Notes: generated by a model not told the origin, from the sequence alone. 60,537 bases of DNA from Bacteroides fragilis (GCA_023664485.1 JAMPFK010000016.1:1-60537), one strand, 5' to 3'. Shown: positions 49,674 through 58,023, numbered from the stretch's first letter. Translations and numbers: made by a program.

Positions 49674-51587
49674 ATGGCAAGAAAAAGAGTGACACAGATG
49701 TTTCCTTTTCTGCTCCCACTTCGGAAATGGCAGCGGAAGAAATTTTTTTATCTGAAAATGAGGCTGGACGGGAACCGGTATGCGGAGAAAAAAGAGAAAG
49801 CCCTGCTGCCCTGTACGGTATTTGAAGCTTCTTCCCTTATGGTCAATGAAAACAGCGGTTTTGACAGAAAATACCAGATCAATAAAATACACAATTTAAG
49901 GCTCGCGGCGGAAACGATAGACCATCTCGTGATTCTGCCGGGAGAGACCTTTTCTTTCTGGCGGCTCGTCCGTCTGGCGGACCGCGGCGAGCCGTATAAA
50001 GAGGGTCTGAGCCTCATCGACGGTAAGGTCCGAAGCTCCTATGGCGGCGGCCTGTGCCTGCTGAGCGATATACTTTTCTGGATGTTCCTGCACACGCCGA
50101 TGACGGTCACGGAACGGCATGGACACAGGACCGAGGCGTTTCCGCGGACAACGAAAGACCTGCCCTGCGGAACGGATGCGGCGGTCAGCGAAGGGTGGCT
50201 GGATTTGAAAGTCCGAAACGAAACGGATACCGTGTTCCAGCTCGCCGTCGATTTTGACGAGCGGTTCTTAAAAGGCCGCATATTATCGCAGGACCCCGTA
50301 AAAACGGAATATACCGTTTTTAATTCGTCCGTCGCCTGTGAAAGAGAGGGGGAAAAGGTCTTTCAGTGCGCGGAGGTCTGGCGCCGGGAAATGGATACGG
50401 AAACGGGCGAAGCGGCGGAGCGGAAGCTTTATGACAACCGATGTGAGATTACTTACGAAATCGGGAAAGAAGAGGGGAAGGGAGCGGGCGGTATGCGTGA
50501 GAAAGATGGAAAGAGAAAAAGAATTGCCGTTCTTTTCGGCGGCTGTTCTGCGGAATATGCGGTGTCGCTGCAGTCGGCGGCGGCCGTTCTGGAGCATATG
50601 GACGCGGAACGTTTCGATATCATGGCGGTCGGTATTACGCGGGAGGGCGACTGGTATCATTATACCGGAGGGCCTGAGTCTGTCAGGGACGACAGCTGGC
50701 GCCTCGACAGATCGAAGCTGCATCCCGTCACCGTTTCGGTAAGCCGTTCTATGCGGGGATTTTTGGAACGACAGGAAAACGGCAGCAGAAGGATTGCCGT
50801 GGATCTCGTTTTTCCCATTCTGCATGGAAAAAACGGAGAGGACGGTACCCTGCAGGGAATGTTCGAGCTGGCGGGAATCCCGGTTGTCGGCTGTCGAACG
50901 CTTTCCTCCGCCCTCTGCATGGACAAGGACAGGGCGCATAAGCTCGCCGCTCTTGCGGGAATCGCGGTTCCGCCTTCGGTGGCGTTTGGACGCCCGGAAA
51001 AAGAGGAGGCGCTCAGACAGATTGCGGAACAGCTGAACTATCCGCTCTTTGTAAAGCCTGTCCGCGCGGGTTCTTCCATCGGCATCACGAGAGTCGGCGG
51101 CGCGGACGCTTTGGAAGCCGCCATAGATCTTGCTTTTACTTACGACGAGGAGGTGATCGTCGAAGAGCGGGTAGAGGGATTTGAAGTGGGCTGCGCCATT
51201 CTCGGCTGTGAAACGCTGCTTGCCGGGAGGGTCGATGAAATTGAACTGGCAGGCGGTTTCTTCGATTACCGGGAAAAGTACGGGCCGGAGGCTTCCCGGA
51301 TCCATATGCCGGCGCGGTTCGATGCGCGGGAGGAGAAACGGATACAGGAAACGGCCATGGCCATTTACCGGGCGCTCGGCTGTTCCGGGTTAGCCAGAGT
51401 GGATATGTTCTATACGCCGTCCGGTGAAATCGTTTTTAACGAGGTGAATACCATTCCCGGCTTTACCGCGCACAGCCGCTATCCCAATATGATGAAGGGG
51501 ATCGGCCTGTCTTTTTCACAGATGCTGGAGAAATTGCTCGATTTGTATGAGGAGGAGCCATATGAACATCAGAAGAAGAATCGTTGA
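49674..51587 (+). CDS. vanG: VanW-VanG fusion: VanW domain joined to a D-Ala-D-Ser-type ligase
   Basis: The 637-residue ORF has two parts. Residues 1 to about 265 are VanW (KFFYLKMRLDGNRYAEKKE, LPGETFSFWRLVRLADRGE, YGGGLCLLSDILFWMFLHTP). From residue 274 it is a complete VanG-like ligase: RIAVLFGGCSAEYAVSLQSA, VFPILHGKNGEDGTLQGMF, CMDKDRAHKLAALAGI, KPVRAGSSIGITRV, and VDMFYTPSGEIVFNEVNTIP. VanG-type ligases make D-Ala-D-Ser for cell-wall precursors with low vancomycin affinity. The two are separate genes in known vanG operons. An internal ATG at 50493 has GGAG eight bases upstream, so a free 364-residue ligase could also be made. Downstream genes follow without a gap. Confidence 0.88.
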   Translation: MARKRVTQMFPFLLPLRKWQRKKFFYLKMRLDGNRYAEKKEKALLPCTVFEASSLMVNENSGFDRKYQINKIHNLRLAAETIDHLVILPGETFSFWRLVRLADRGEPYKEGLSLIDGKVRSSYGGGLCLLSDILFWMFLHTPMTVTERHGHRTEAFPRTTKDLPCGTDAAVSEGWLDLKVRNETDTVFQLAVDFDERFLKGRILSQDPVKTEYTVFNSSVACEREGEKVFQCAEVWRREMDTETGEAAERKLYDNRCEITYEIGKEEGKGAGGMREKDGKRKRIAVLFGGCSAEYAVSLQSAAAVLEHMDAERFDIMAVGITREGDWYHYTGGPESVRDDSWRLDRSKLHPVTVSVSRSMRGFLERQENGSRRIAVDLVFPILHGKNGEDGTLQGMFELAGIPVVGCRTLSSALCMDKDRAHKLAALAGIAVPPSVAFGRPEKEEALRQIAEQLNYPLFVKPVRAGSSIGITRVGGADALEAAIDLAFTYDEEVIVEERVEGFEVGCAILGCETLLAGRVDEIELAGGFFDYREKYGPEASRIHMPARFDAREEKRIQETAMAIYRALGCSGLARVDMFYTPSGEIVFNEVNTIPGFTAHSRYPNMMKGIGLSFSQMLEKLLDLYEEEPYEHQKKNR

Positions 51588-52098
51588 ATATTCGAGAGGG
51601 AATGCCCTCGGCCATTTCTGGCGGCTGTATCGGTGGCAGAAAAAAGTGCAGGGCGGCGCCGCGCACGACATATTGACCTTTTTCCTGAGCCGGAGCGCGG
51701 ACCGCCACGGCGGTTATATCGGTCCCGATGCCCTGATAAAAGGCGTGCCGTCGCTGCCCCATGGCCTGCATGGAATTTTTATTTCACGTTATGCGCAGAT
51801 CGGGGAAAACTGCCGGATTTATCAGAATGTGACAATCGGGGAGGTGAATGGACAGGCTCCCGTTATCGGCGATAACTGCCTGATTGGAGCGGGAGCGGTC
51901 GTCATCGGTAATATCAGGATCGGCGATTATGTGAAGATCGGCGCGGGCGCGGTGGTATGCGGGGACGTACCTGCCGGCTGTACGGTCGTTTCCCGGCCCT
52001 GCCGCATAATCGGGGGATGGGAAACGCAGCCAGGGGAGCGGTACAGCATGAAACAGGAAGAACGTACGGATGGGAGTGGAACGCAATATGAAATATGA
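51562..52098 (+). CDS. Serine O-acetyltransferase-like protein
   Basis: The 178-residue protein has the left-handed beta-helix hexapeptide repeats of CysE-type acetyltransferases: HGLHGIFISRYAQIGENCRIYQN, VTIGEVNGQAPVIGDNCLIGAG and GDYVKIGAGAVVCGDVPAGCT. It is shorter at the N-terminus than CysE proper, as in many clostridial serine acetyltransferases and related sugar/serine O-acetyltransferases. It overlaps the ligase gene by 26 bases and the racemase gene by 29, so the three are tightly coupled. In this context it may act on serine, which competes with or feeds the racemase; that is inference. AGGAGGAGC precedes ATG at 51562. Confidence 0.78.
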   Translation: MNIRRRIVEYSRGNALGHFWRLYRWQKKVQGGAAHDILTFFLSRSADRHGGYIGPDALIKGVPSLPHGLHGIFISRYAQIGENCRIYQNVTIGEVNGQAPVIGDNCLIGAGAVVIGNIRIGDYVKIGAGAVVCGDVPAGCTVVSRPCRIIGGWETQPGERYSMKQEERTDGSGTQYEI

Positions 52099-53263
52099 AA
52101 AAGATGCGGACGGAATCGGGACACATGCGGAGGAACGCGCATGGATAGAAATCGATCTGCGGAATCTGCGGCACAACGCGGCGGTTTTACAGAAAGCGAT
52201 GCCGCGGGACTGCGGGCTGATGGCCGTCGTTAAATGCGAGGCATACGGGCATGGCGGCGTTCTGGCGGCACAGGAGCTGGAACGGGCGGGCGTGAAAGCG
52301 TTCGCGGTCGCCGTCGTGGAAGAAGGAATCCGCCTGCGGGAAAATGGGATTCGCGGGGAAATCCTGATCCTCGGCTATACCGATGTCCGCCGCGCGGCCG
52401 ACCTGGCCCGGTACGATCTGATGCAGAGCCTGATAGATTATGAATATGCAGAGGCTTTGAGCGGACAGGGAACCTTGGCCGGCATGCCCGTCAAAACGCA
52501 TGTTAAGATCGATACGGGAATGCACCGGCTCGGCATACCGGCCGGAGCGGTCTCCGAAGTCCGGGCCGTTTTTCGGATGAAAGGGATAAAGGTCTGCGGC
52601 ATTTATACCCATTTATGCTGCGCGGACAGCAGGAAAGCGGAGGACATCGCCTATACGAAGGGGCAGATCGCACTTTTTTATCATCTGATGGATGCGCTGG
52701 AAAAAGAAGGCGTTTCCCTGCCTAAAAAGCATATCCAGAGCAGTTATGGGCTGTTGAATTATCCCGGTCTGCAATGCGATTATGTCCGGGCGGGAATTGC
52801 GCTCTACGGTGTTCACAGTGCGGCGGGGAATGAAACGGCGCTGCATCTCGATCTGCGCCCGGTCTTTTCCCTGAAAAGCCGGGTAGCGCTCATCCGCTCT
52901 TTGAAAAAGGGTGACAGCGCCGGTTATGGAAGATGCTTTACGGCTGAGCGGGACAGCCGGATCGCGATTCTGCCCATCGGATACGGCGACGGTTATCCGG
53001 GAGATCTGTCCTGCGGAAGAGGCCGGGCGCTGATCCGCCGGCAGCTTGTTCCTGTCGTCGGTAGAATCTGTATGGATCAGCTGATCGTGGATATTACGGA
53101 TGCGGCGGATATCGCGGCGGGGGATGTGGCGGTGCTGATCGGAGCGGAAGGCTTTTTGGAGCTTTCGGCGCCCTGTGTCGCCGGGAAAGCGGGCCGTATC
53201 AGTAACGAGCTGTTGTGCAGGATGGGTGCGAGACTGCCTGTAAAAGCGGTGGAAATTTCTTAA
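52070..53263 (+). CDS. VanT-like serine/alanine racemase without membrane domain
   Basis: The 397-residue protein is a fold-type III PLP racemase. It has ERAWIEIDLRNLRHNAAVL, the PLP-lysine segment LMAVVKCEAYGHGG, KIDTGMHRLG, QSSYGLLNYPGLQCDYVRAG, and the C-terminal VGRICMDQLIVDIT with the catalytic Tyr in AGYGRCF-type position. The blocks SSYGLLNYP and YVRAGIALYGV are closer to VanT serine racemases than to housekeeping Alr. VanT proteins carry an N-terminal multi-pass membrane domain; here it is missing. It would provide D-serine for the ligase. AGGAAG precedes ATG at 52070; ATG at 52088 is an alternative. Confidence 0.85.
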   Translation: MGVERNMKYEKDADGIGTHAEERAWIEIDLRNLRHNAAVLQKAMPRDCGLMAVVKCEAYGHGGVLAAQELERAGVKAFAVAVVEEGIRLRENGIRGEILILGYTDVRRAADLARYDLMQSLIDYEYAEALSGQGTLAGMPVKTHVKIDTGMHRLGIPAGAVSEVRAVFRMKGIKVCGIYTHLCCADSRKAEDIAYTKGQIALFYHLMDALEKEGVSLPKKHIQSSYGLLNYPGLQCDYVRAGIALYGVHSAAGNETALHLDLRPVFSLKSRVALIRSLKKGDSAGYGRCFTAERDSRIAILPIGYGDGYPGDLSCGRGRALIRRQLVPVVGRICMDQLIVDITDAADIAAGDVAVLIGAEGFLELSAPCVAGKAGRISNELLCRMGARLPVKAVEIS

Positions 53264-53295
53264 ATTTTCTTAAAGATTCTTATATTATTCTCAAA
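53256..53295 (+). promoter_or_regulatory. Four helically phased direct repeats
   Basis: TTTCTTAAA (53256-53264), TTTCTTAAA (53266-53274), ATTCTTATA (53276-53284) and ATTCTCAAA (53287-53295) repeat every 10-11 bp just upstream of the -35 at 53310. This spacing is that of tandem OmpR/PhoB-type activator sites, or of a phased A-tract bend. Confidence 0.6.
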
Positions 53296-53309
53296 TATTC
53301 CGGGCGGCC

Positions 53310-53354
53310 TTGTATTTGTTCCAATTTGGTCTTACAATGAGAGCAGATTGGAAC
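53310..53354 (+). promoter_or_regulatory. Promoter of the MBL-fold gene with flanking inverted repeat
   Basis: TTGTAT (53310-53315) and TACAAT (53333-53338), spacer 17 bp. GTTCCAAT (53318-53325) and ATTGGAAC (53347-53354) form an 8-bp inverted repeat around the -10. Confidence 0.55.
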
Positions 53355-53373
53355 AGGATGGAAAGGGCGTATT

Positions 53374-54180
53374 ATGAAGATCGTTGTCTTAATGGAAGAT
53401 ACCTGCGGCAATCCGGTATGCGAATACGAGCACGGACTGAGCGTTTATGTGGAAACCGGGAAGCATAAGCTCCTGATGGATACCGGCGCAAGCGAAAAAA
53501 CGCTCGATAATGCACGGAAACTCGGAATTGCGTTATCACAGGTAGATACCGTTGTGCTGAGCCATGGACATTATGACCATTCCGGCGGTCTGGCCGCATT
53601 CGGGAAACAGAACCCGGAAGCGGTCGTTTATGTGCAGGAGGCGGCTTTTGGCGATTATTACCACGGCGAACGTTATATCGGCGTCGCGAAAGATCTTATC
53701 GGGCTGCCCGGCATCAAAACGCTGGAGGGCGATAAAGTGATAGACGAAGAGCTTTCCGTCTTTACGGGCATTACGGGAAGAAGATACTGGCCGCAGAGCA
53801 ATCTCACCCTGTCGGAAATGGTGGAGGGGAAAAGGATTCAGGATGAATTCCGGCATGAACAGTGCCTTGTCATCCGGGGAGAAAAGAATCTGCTGCTTTC
53901 CGGCTGCGCTCATAACGGTATTCTGAATATTCTGGACGGCTATCAGGAACGTTATGGCGGACAGCCGGATATCGTGGTAAGCGGATTTCATATGATGAAA
54001 AAAACGGATTATACGGAGCAGGAAGCGGAAATCATCCGGCGGACAGCGCAGGAGCTGGCAAAGAAGGATATCCTTTTTTATACCGGCCACTGTACCGGCA
54101 GGAAAGCGATCGGACTTATGCAGCCGATTATGAAAGAGAAGCTGATTCCGCTGCACTGTGGTATGGAGATTCGGATATAA
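53374..54180 (+). CDS. MBL-fold metallohydrolase
   Basis: The 268-residue protein has the metallo-beta-lactamase fold with LLMDTGASEKTLDNA, the zinc motif SHGHYDHSGG (HxHxDH), a later GCAHNGILNI and GFHMMK, and a C-terminal YTGHCTGRKA with His. It resembles the family annotated as dihydropterin or methanopterin-related phosphate synthase-like hydrolases, for which most members have no known substrate. It is not a beta-lactamase by these motifs. It has its own promoter with phased repeats upstream, next to the vanG-like cluster, and no terminator separates it from pepT. Confidence 0.85.
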   Translation: MKIVVLMEDTCGNPVCEYEHGLSVYVETGKHKLLMDTGASEKTLDNARKLGIALSQVDTVVLSHGHYDHSGGLAAFGKQNPEAVVYVQEAAFGDYYHGERYIGVAKDLIGLPGIKTLEGDKVIDEELSVFTGITGRRYWPQSNLTLSEMVEGKRIQDEFRHEQCLVIRGEKNLLLSGCAHNGILNILDGYQERYGGQPDIVVSGFHMMKKTDYTEQEAEIIRRTAQELAKKDILFYTGHCTGRKAIGLMQPIMKEKLIPLHCGMEIRI

Positions 54181-54233
54181 AAACGGATTTGTGCCGGCGG
54201 CGTCCGGCCTGCGCATGACAGATTGAAAGGAGC

Positions 54234-55484
54234 ATGACTGCAAAGATGGAAAAAGTTATCGAAAATTTTCTGGCATATGTTAAAATTGATACGGAATCGT
54301 CGGAGGAAAGCGCCTCCACGCCTTCTACGGAAAAACAGCGCGATCTGGCGGGGCTTCTGACGGAGCAGCTGCAGGAAATGGGCGCGGAAGAAATTGTCTA
54401 TGATAAAGAACACTGCTATGTTTATGCGTCCGTCCCGGCTTCCGCGGGCTGCGAAACAGCGCCGGTCATCGGCTTTATTTCCCATATGGACACTTCGCCG
54501 GCTGTGACGGGCGCGGGGGTAAAGCCGCGGATGATAGAGAATTATGACGGAAAAGACATTGTACTGAATCAGGAAAAATCCGTCGTGATGCGGACGGCAG
54601 ATTTTCCGGAGCTTCCTTCTTACAGGGGGAAAAGGCTGATCGTAACCGACGGAACGACTTTGCTTGGCGCCGACGACAAGGCGGGCGTTGCGGAAATCAT
54701 GGCGATGGCGGAATGCCTGCTGACCCATCCCGAAATACCCCACGGAAAGATACGGCTCGGTTTTACGCCGGATGAGGAGATCGGCGCCGGCGCCGATTAC
54801 TTTGACGTAAAGCTTTTCGGTGCGGACTATGCGTACACGGTGGACGGCGGCAGGCTCGGCGAGCTGGAATACGAGAATTTCAACGCGGCGGGCGCGAAAG
54901 TAACGGTTCATGGACGAAGCGTGCATCCGGGCGAGGCGAAGGATAAAATGCGCAACGCCCTGCTGATGGCACAGGAATTCCAGACGATGCTGCCAGTTGC
55001 GGAAAACCCCATGTATACGGGCGGCTATGAAGGCTTTTATCATCTGGACGCACTGCGCGGCACAGTGGAAGAAGCGGCGGCGGAATACATTATCCGTGAC
55101 CACGACAGACAGAAATTTGAAAAAAAGAAAGAGACTTTTTTGCGGATCGGCAGGTTCTTAAATGAAAAATATGGGGAAGGGACCTTTGAAATCGATTTAA
55201 AGGATTCTTATTACAATATGAAAGAAATGATCGAGCAGCATATGCACCTGATCGATAATGCGAAAGAGGCGATGGCGGAGCTTGGCATCGAGCCGGTAAT
55301 CGTGCCGGTCCGGGGCGGTACGGACGGCGCGCGGTTATCCTTTATGGGGCTGCCCTGTCCCAATCTCTGTACGGGCGGCCAGAACTTCCACGGAAGATTT
55401 GAATATGCCTGTGCGGATGAAATGGAAACGATCGTCCGTCTGCTGATAAAGATTGCGGAGAAATACGCAGGATGGGAGCGTTAG
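54234..55484 (+). CDS. pepT: Peptidase T (tripeptide aminopeptidase)
   Basis: The 416-residue M20-family zinc exopeptidase removes N-terminal residues from tripeptides. Metal and catalytic residues are visible: ISHMDTSPA (His and Asp), GADDKAGVAEIM (bridging Asp), TPDEEIGAGADYF (Glu-Glu), YTVDGGRLGELE (Asp), and GGQNFHGRFE (His). The dimerisation domain insert (HPGEAKDKMRNALLMA) is present. Length matches PepT. AAAGGAG stands six bases before the ATG at 54234. The TauE-type gene starts two bases after its stop. Confidence 0.95.
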   Translation: MTAKMEKVIENFLAYVKIDTESSEESASTPSTEKQRDLAGLLTEQLQEMGAEEIVYDKEHCYVYASVPASAGCETAPVIGFISHMDTSPAVTGAGVKPRMIENYDGKDIVLNQEKSVVMRTADFPELPSYRGKRLIVTDGTTLLGADDKAGVAEIMAMAECLLTHPEIPHGKIRLGFTPDEEIGAGADYFDVKLFGADYAYTVDGGRLGELEYENFNAAGAKVTVHGRSVHPGEAKDKMRNALLMAQEFQTMLPVAENPMYTGGYEGFYHLDALRGTVEEAAAEYIIRDHDRQKFEKKKETFLRIGRFLNEKYGEGTFEIDLKDSYYNMKEMIEQHMHLIDNAKEAMAELGIEPVIVPVRGGTDGARLSFMGLPCPNLCTGGQNFHGRFEYACADEMETIVRLLIKIAEKYAGWER

Positions 55485-55485
55485 A

Positions 55486-56262
55486 ATGGAAATTTTACTG
55501 GTTATTGCCGTGACCTTTTTTGCCGGCATGGGAGCGGGGCTCGGAACGGGATTTGCCGGTATGAGCGCGGCCGCTGTCATCAGCCCGATGCTTATTACCT
55601 TTTTGGGAATGGATCCTTATATGGCGGTAGGGATCGCTTTATCGTCAGATGTACTGGCGAGCGCCGTATCGGCATATACTTATGGAAAGAATAAGAATCT
55701 GGACATTAAGAACGGATCGATCATGATGGTCAGCGTGCTTGTCTTTACGATCGTCGGGAGCTATACCGCAAGTCTTGTTCCGCCTGCGACGATGGGAAAT
55801 TTTTCCGTTTTTATGACTTTTTTGCTGGGTATTAAATTTATCGTCCGTCCGGTTATGACGACGAAAGAGACCATGCAGGCCGTTTCACCAAAAAAGCGGG
55901 CGGTCCAGTCCGTGATCTGCGGTGTTCTGATCGGTTTTATCTGCGGTTTTATCGGTGCGGGCGGCGGCATGATGATGCTTTTGATCTTAACCACGGTACT
56001 CGGCTATGAATTAAAGACCGCTGTTGGGACAAGCGTATTTATCATGGCTTTTACGGCTCTGACAGGGGCGGTCTCTCATTTTGCCATCGGCGGAATGCCG
56101 GATGTGCTCATATGGATTCTGTGCGTCCTGTTTACGTTCATCTGGGCGAGGATTGCCGCCGTATTTGCCAATAAAGCAGAGCCGAAGACGCTGAATCGTG
56201 CCACGGGCGTCGTGCTGGTCGTGCTGGGCGCCGTTATTATGATTTTTTCTTTTTTGAATTAG
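55486..56262 (+). CDS. TauE/SafE-family membrane permease
   Basis: The 258-residue protein has about eight membrane helices in two repeats. The first repeat begins FFAGMGAGLGTGFAGMSAAAV and the second FICGFIGAGGGMMMLLIL, the internal duplication typical of TauE/SafE carriers for sulfite, sulfonates or organosulfur anions. Substrate is unknown here. The ATG at 55486 almost abuts pepT (AGAATGG junction), and a terminator follows the gene, so pepT and this gene form a unit with the MBL-fold gene possible at its head. Confidence 0.85.
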   Translation: MEILLVIAVTFFAGMGAGLGTGFAGMSAAAVISPMLITFLGMDPYMAVGIALSSDVLASAVSAYTYGKNKNLDIKNGSIMMVSVLVFTIVGSYTASLVPPATMGNFSVFMTFLLGIKFIVRPVMTTKETMQAVSPKKRAVQSVICGVLIGFICGFIGAGGGMMMLLILTTVLGYELKTAVGTSVFIMAFTALTGAVSHFAIGGMPDVLIWILCVLFTFIWARIAAVFANKAEPKTLNRATGVVLVVLGAVIMIFSFLN

Positions 56263-56294
56263 GGCGAAAAAGCCGGAATACGATATTGCGCAGG

Positions 56295-56322
56295 GGCATA
56301 GTCAGATTAGACTATGCCTTTT
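56295..56322 (+). terminator. Terminator after the TauE-type gene
   Basis: GGCATAGTC (56295-56303) and GACTATGCC (56310-56318), 9-bp perfect stem, then TTTT. Confidence 0.85.
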
Positions 56323-56436
56323 ATATTGCAAAGCGCGGAGAATCTTGTTAAAATTGGAGCAGAGCCGGGAATTTGCCGGAATCGGAAAATTCTGCGGACT
56401 CGCGATTTGTCAAAATACAGGATGGGTGGGAAGCTG

Positions 56437-56988
56437 ATGGAAACGAAGGACGATTTGGTCGTGGAGGGTTATCGCTTTGCGACGCTGGCGGATGCCGAAA
56501 CGGCGCGGATGGATTTGAAAAGAATCAAAAATCTGGAGGATAATCTGGATTACCGGAAGCCTCAGAGCGCGCTTTTGCTTTATAACAGGGCGCTGGAAAC
56601 AAAAATCTTACAGACCCCGATCGGCTTTGCCTACCTGCTGACAGTACGGGAGCATTTGAAGCATTACGGCATATCGGAGGATAAAATAAAGCCGGTTCCG
56701 TTGAATATGACATTTACCAACAAAACGGAAGCGAATCGCTCCATCAGGCGGAGCATTGCGGCAAGGCAGCCGGAATATAAGGGAAGGTTTGTTACTTCCG
56801 TCTGCCTGAACGTCCTGATGGCCATCGTCATTGCGGCTATGTTCTTTATCTCTCTGCGAAGCGATTCGCCTAATATCGTCAATTACCGGACAGCCATCGT
56901 CAATGAATATTCGGAATGGGAGCAGGAGCTGACCCGGCGGGAACAGGCCGTGCGCGAAGCCGAAAGAAAATACGGCGTTACTCCATAA
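56437..56988 (+). CDS. Unknown protein with one membrane helix
   Basis: The 183-residue protein has no domain I recognise. Residues 1-120 are charged and probably helical (GYRFATLADAETARMDLKRI; TPIGFAYLLTVREHLKHYGI). One membrane helix, VCLNVLMAIVIAAMFFISL, follows at about 133-151, and a short Glu/Arg-rich tail that could form a coiled coil (WEQELTRREQAVREAERKYG). GGTGGGAAG precedes ATG at 56437; an earlier ATG at 56422 is possible. It lies just before a two-component operon. Nothing shows its function. Confidence 0.7.
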   Translation: METKDDLVVEGYRFATLADAETARMDLKRIKNLEDNLDYRKPQSALLLYNRALETKILQTPIGFAYLLTVREHLKHYGISEDKIKPVPLNMTFTNKTEANRSIRRSIAARQPEYKGRFVTSVCLNVLMAIVIAAMFFISLRSDSPNIVNYRTAIVNEYSEWEQELTRREQAVREAERKYGVTP

Positions 56989-57080
56989 AAAAGTTTTTCG
57001 TCACAGTTTTTTCATATTTACAGGGTATACTGAAGAAAAATGAATTTTTCACAGGCTATGAGAAAGGCATGGTTATTGAT

Positions 57081-57758
57081 ATGGATAAATTGAAGATACT
57101 GGTCGTAGATGACGAAAGCCGCATGCGGAAGCTGGTAAAAGACTTTCTGATAAAGAGCGGTTATGAGGTCATGGAAGCGGAGGATGGCAGCCGGGCGCTG
57201 GATATTTTTTTTGAGCAGAACGATATCGCGTTGATTATTCTGGATGTGATGATGCCCAAAATGGACGGCTGGCAGGTCTGTAAAGAAATCCGCGCCTATT
57301 CCAAAGTCCCGGTCATCATGCTGACGGCCAGATCGGATGAGCGGGATGAACTGCAGGGTTTTGAGCTCGGCGTTGACGAATATATTTCCAAGCCGTTCAG
57401 CCCTAAGATTCTGGTCGCGCGGGTCGGCGCTATTTTGCGGCGGACCAGCCAGATGAGTGCGGAAAGCGTCCTGGAAGCGGACGGAATCATGCTGGACAAA
57501 ACGGCGCATATCGTGACCGTAGACGGGCGGTCGGTAGAGCTGAGCTTTAAAGAGTTTGAGCTGCTGACTTATTTTATGGAAAATAAGGGAATCGCCTTAT
57601 CGAGGGAGAAAATTCTGAACAGCGTCTGGAATTATGATTATTTCGGCGACGCCCGGACAATCGATACCCATGTGAAGAAGCTTCGCAGTAAGATGGGGCA
57701 GAAGGGCGATCTGATCAAGACGATTTGGGGAATGGGGTATAAATTTGAAGCAGAATGA
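57081..57758 (+). CDS. OmpR-family response regulator
   Basis: The 225-residue regulator begins MDKLKILVVDDESRMRKLVK, with the phospho-acceptor Asp in LIILDVMMPKMDG and Lys in EYISKPFSPK, then a winged-helix domain (LSFKEFELLTYFMENKGIAL and DARTIDTHVKKLRSKMG). The SD GAAAGG sits 14 bases before ATG 57081 and 2 before ATG 57069, so the exact start is uncertain. It overlaps the next small ORF, and the kinase follows, making a three-gene unit. Confidence 0.92.
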   Translation: MDKLKILVVDDESRMRKLVKDFLIKSGYEVMEAEDGSRALDIFFEQNDIALIILDVMMPKMDGWQVCKEIRAYSKVPVIMLTARSDERDELQGFELGVDEYISKPFSPKILVARVGAILRRTSQMSAESVLEADGIMLDKTAHIVTVDGRSVELSFKEFELLTYFMENKGIALSREKILNSVWNYDYFGDARTIDTHVKKLRSKMGQKGDLIKTIWGMGYKFEAE

Positions 57759-58023
57759 AAATGAGAAATTAAGCGGCAATCCGGATTTAAATGACGGCCT
57801 GAATGGGAAGGATGACCCTGATTCCAGGGAGGATGCGGAGTTAGAAAAGCTCGTCGCCATGCTGGATAGTTTTGCGGCCTCCGACGGGAGCAGGCTGAAA
57901 ATTGATATGTCGGACGAGCTTGAGGCAGGCGAAAGCAGGCGGCAGTATCATCACGGCCGCTGCGATATCGGGAGCCCCTGGGCAAGGGGATGCGCTTTTG
58001 ACGTGTTAGAGGACGAGCCATGA
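57745..58023 (+). CDS. Small acidic protein between regulator and kinase
   Basis: The 92-residue ORF starts at TTG 57745 within the regulator gene and ends in an ATGA overlap with the kinase. It is acidic (NDGLNGKDDPDSREDAELEK), with no membrane segment and no domain I recognise; its C-terminus has a basic/His-rich patch (RRQYHHGRCD). The tight coupling on both sides argues that it is translated, since a long gap otherwise separates regulator and kinase. It could be an accessory protein of this two-component system, or a vestigial linker. Confidence 0.6.
   Translation: MKQNENEKLSGNPDLNDGLNGKDDPDSREDAELEKLVAMLDSFAASDGSRLKIDMSDELEAGESRRQYHHGRCDIGSPWARGCAFDVLEDEP

Noticed and set aside
53256..53295. 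CRISPR-like array
   Set aside because: Repeat units are 9 bp with 1-2 bp gaps, without spacers; they are phased sites in front of a promoter.
53374..55484. Missing VanXY hidden in the MBL-fold or pepT genes
   Set aside because: The MBL protein has HxHxDH and PepT has M20 motifs; neither has the SxHxxGxAxD/ExxH motif of VanX/VanY/VanXY peptidases.
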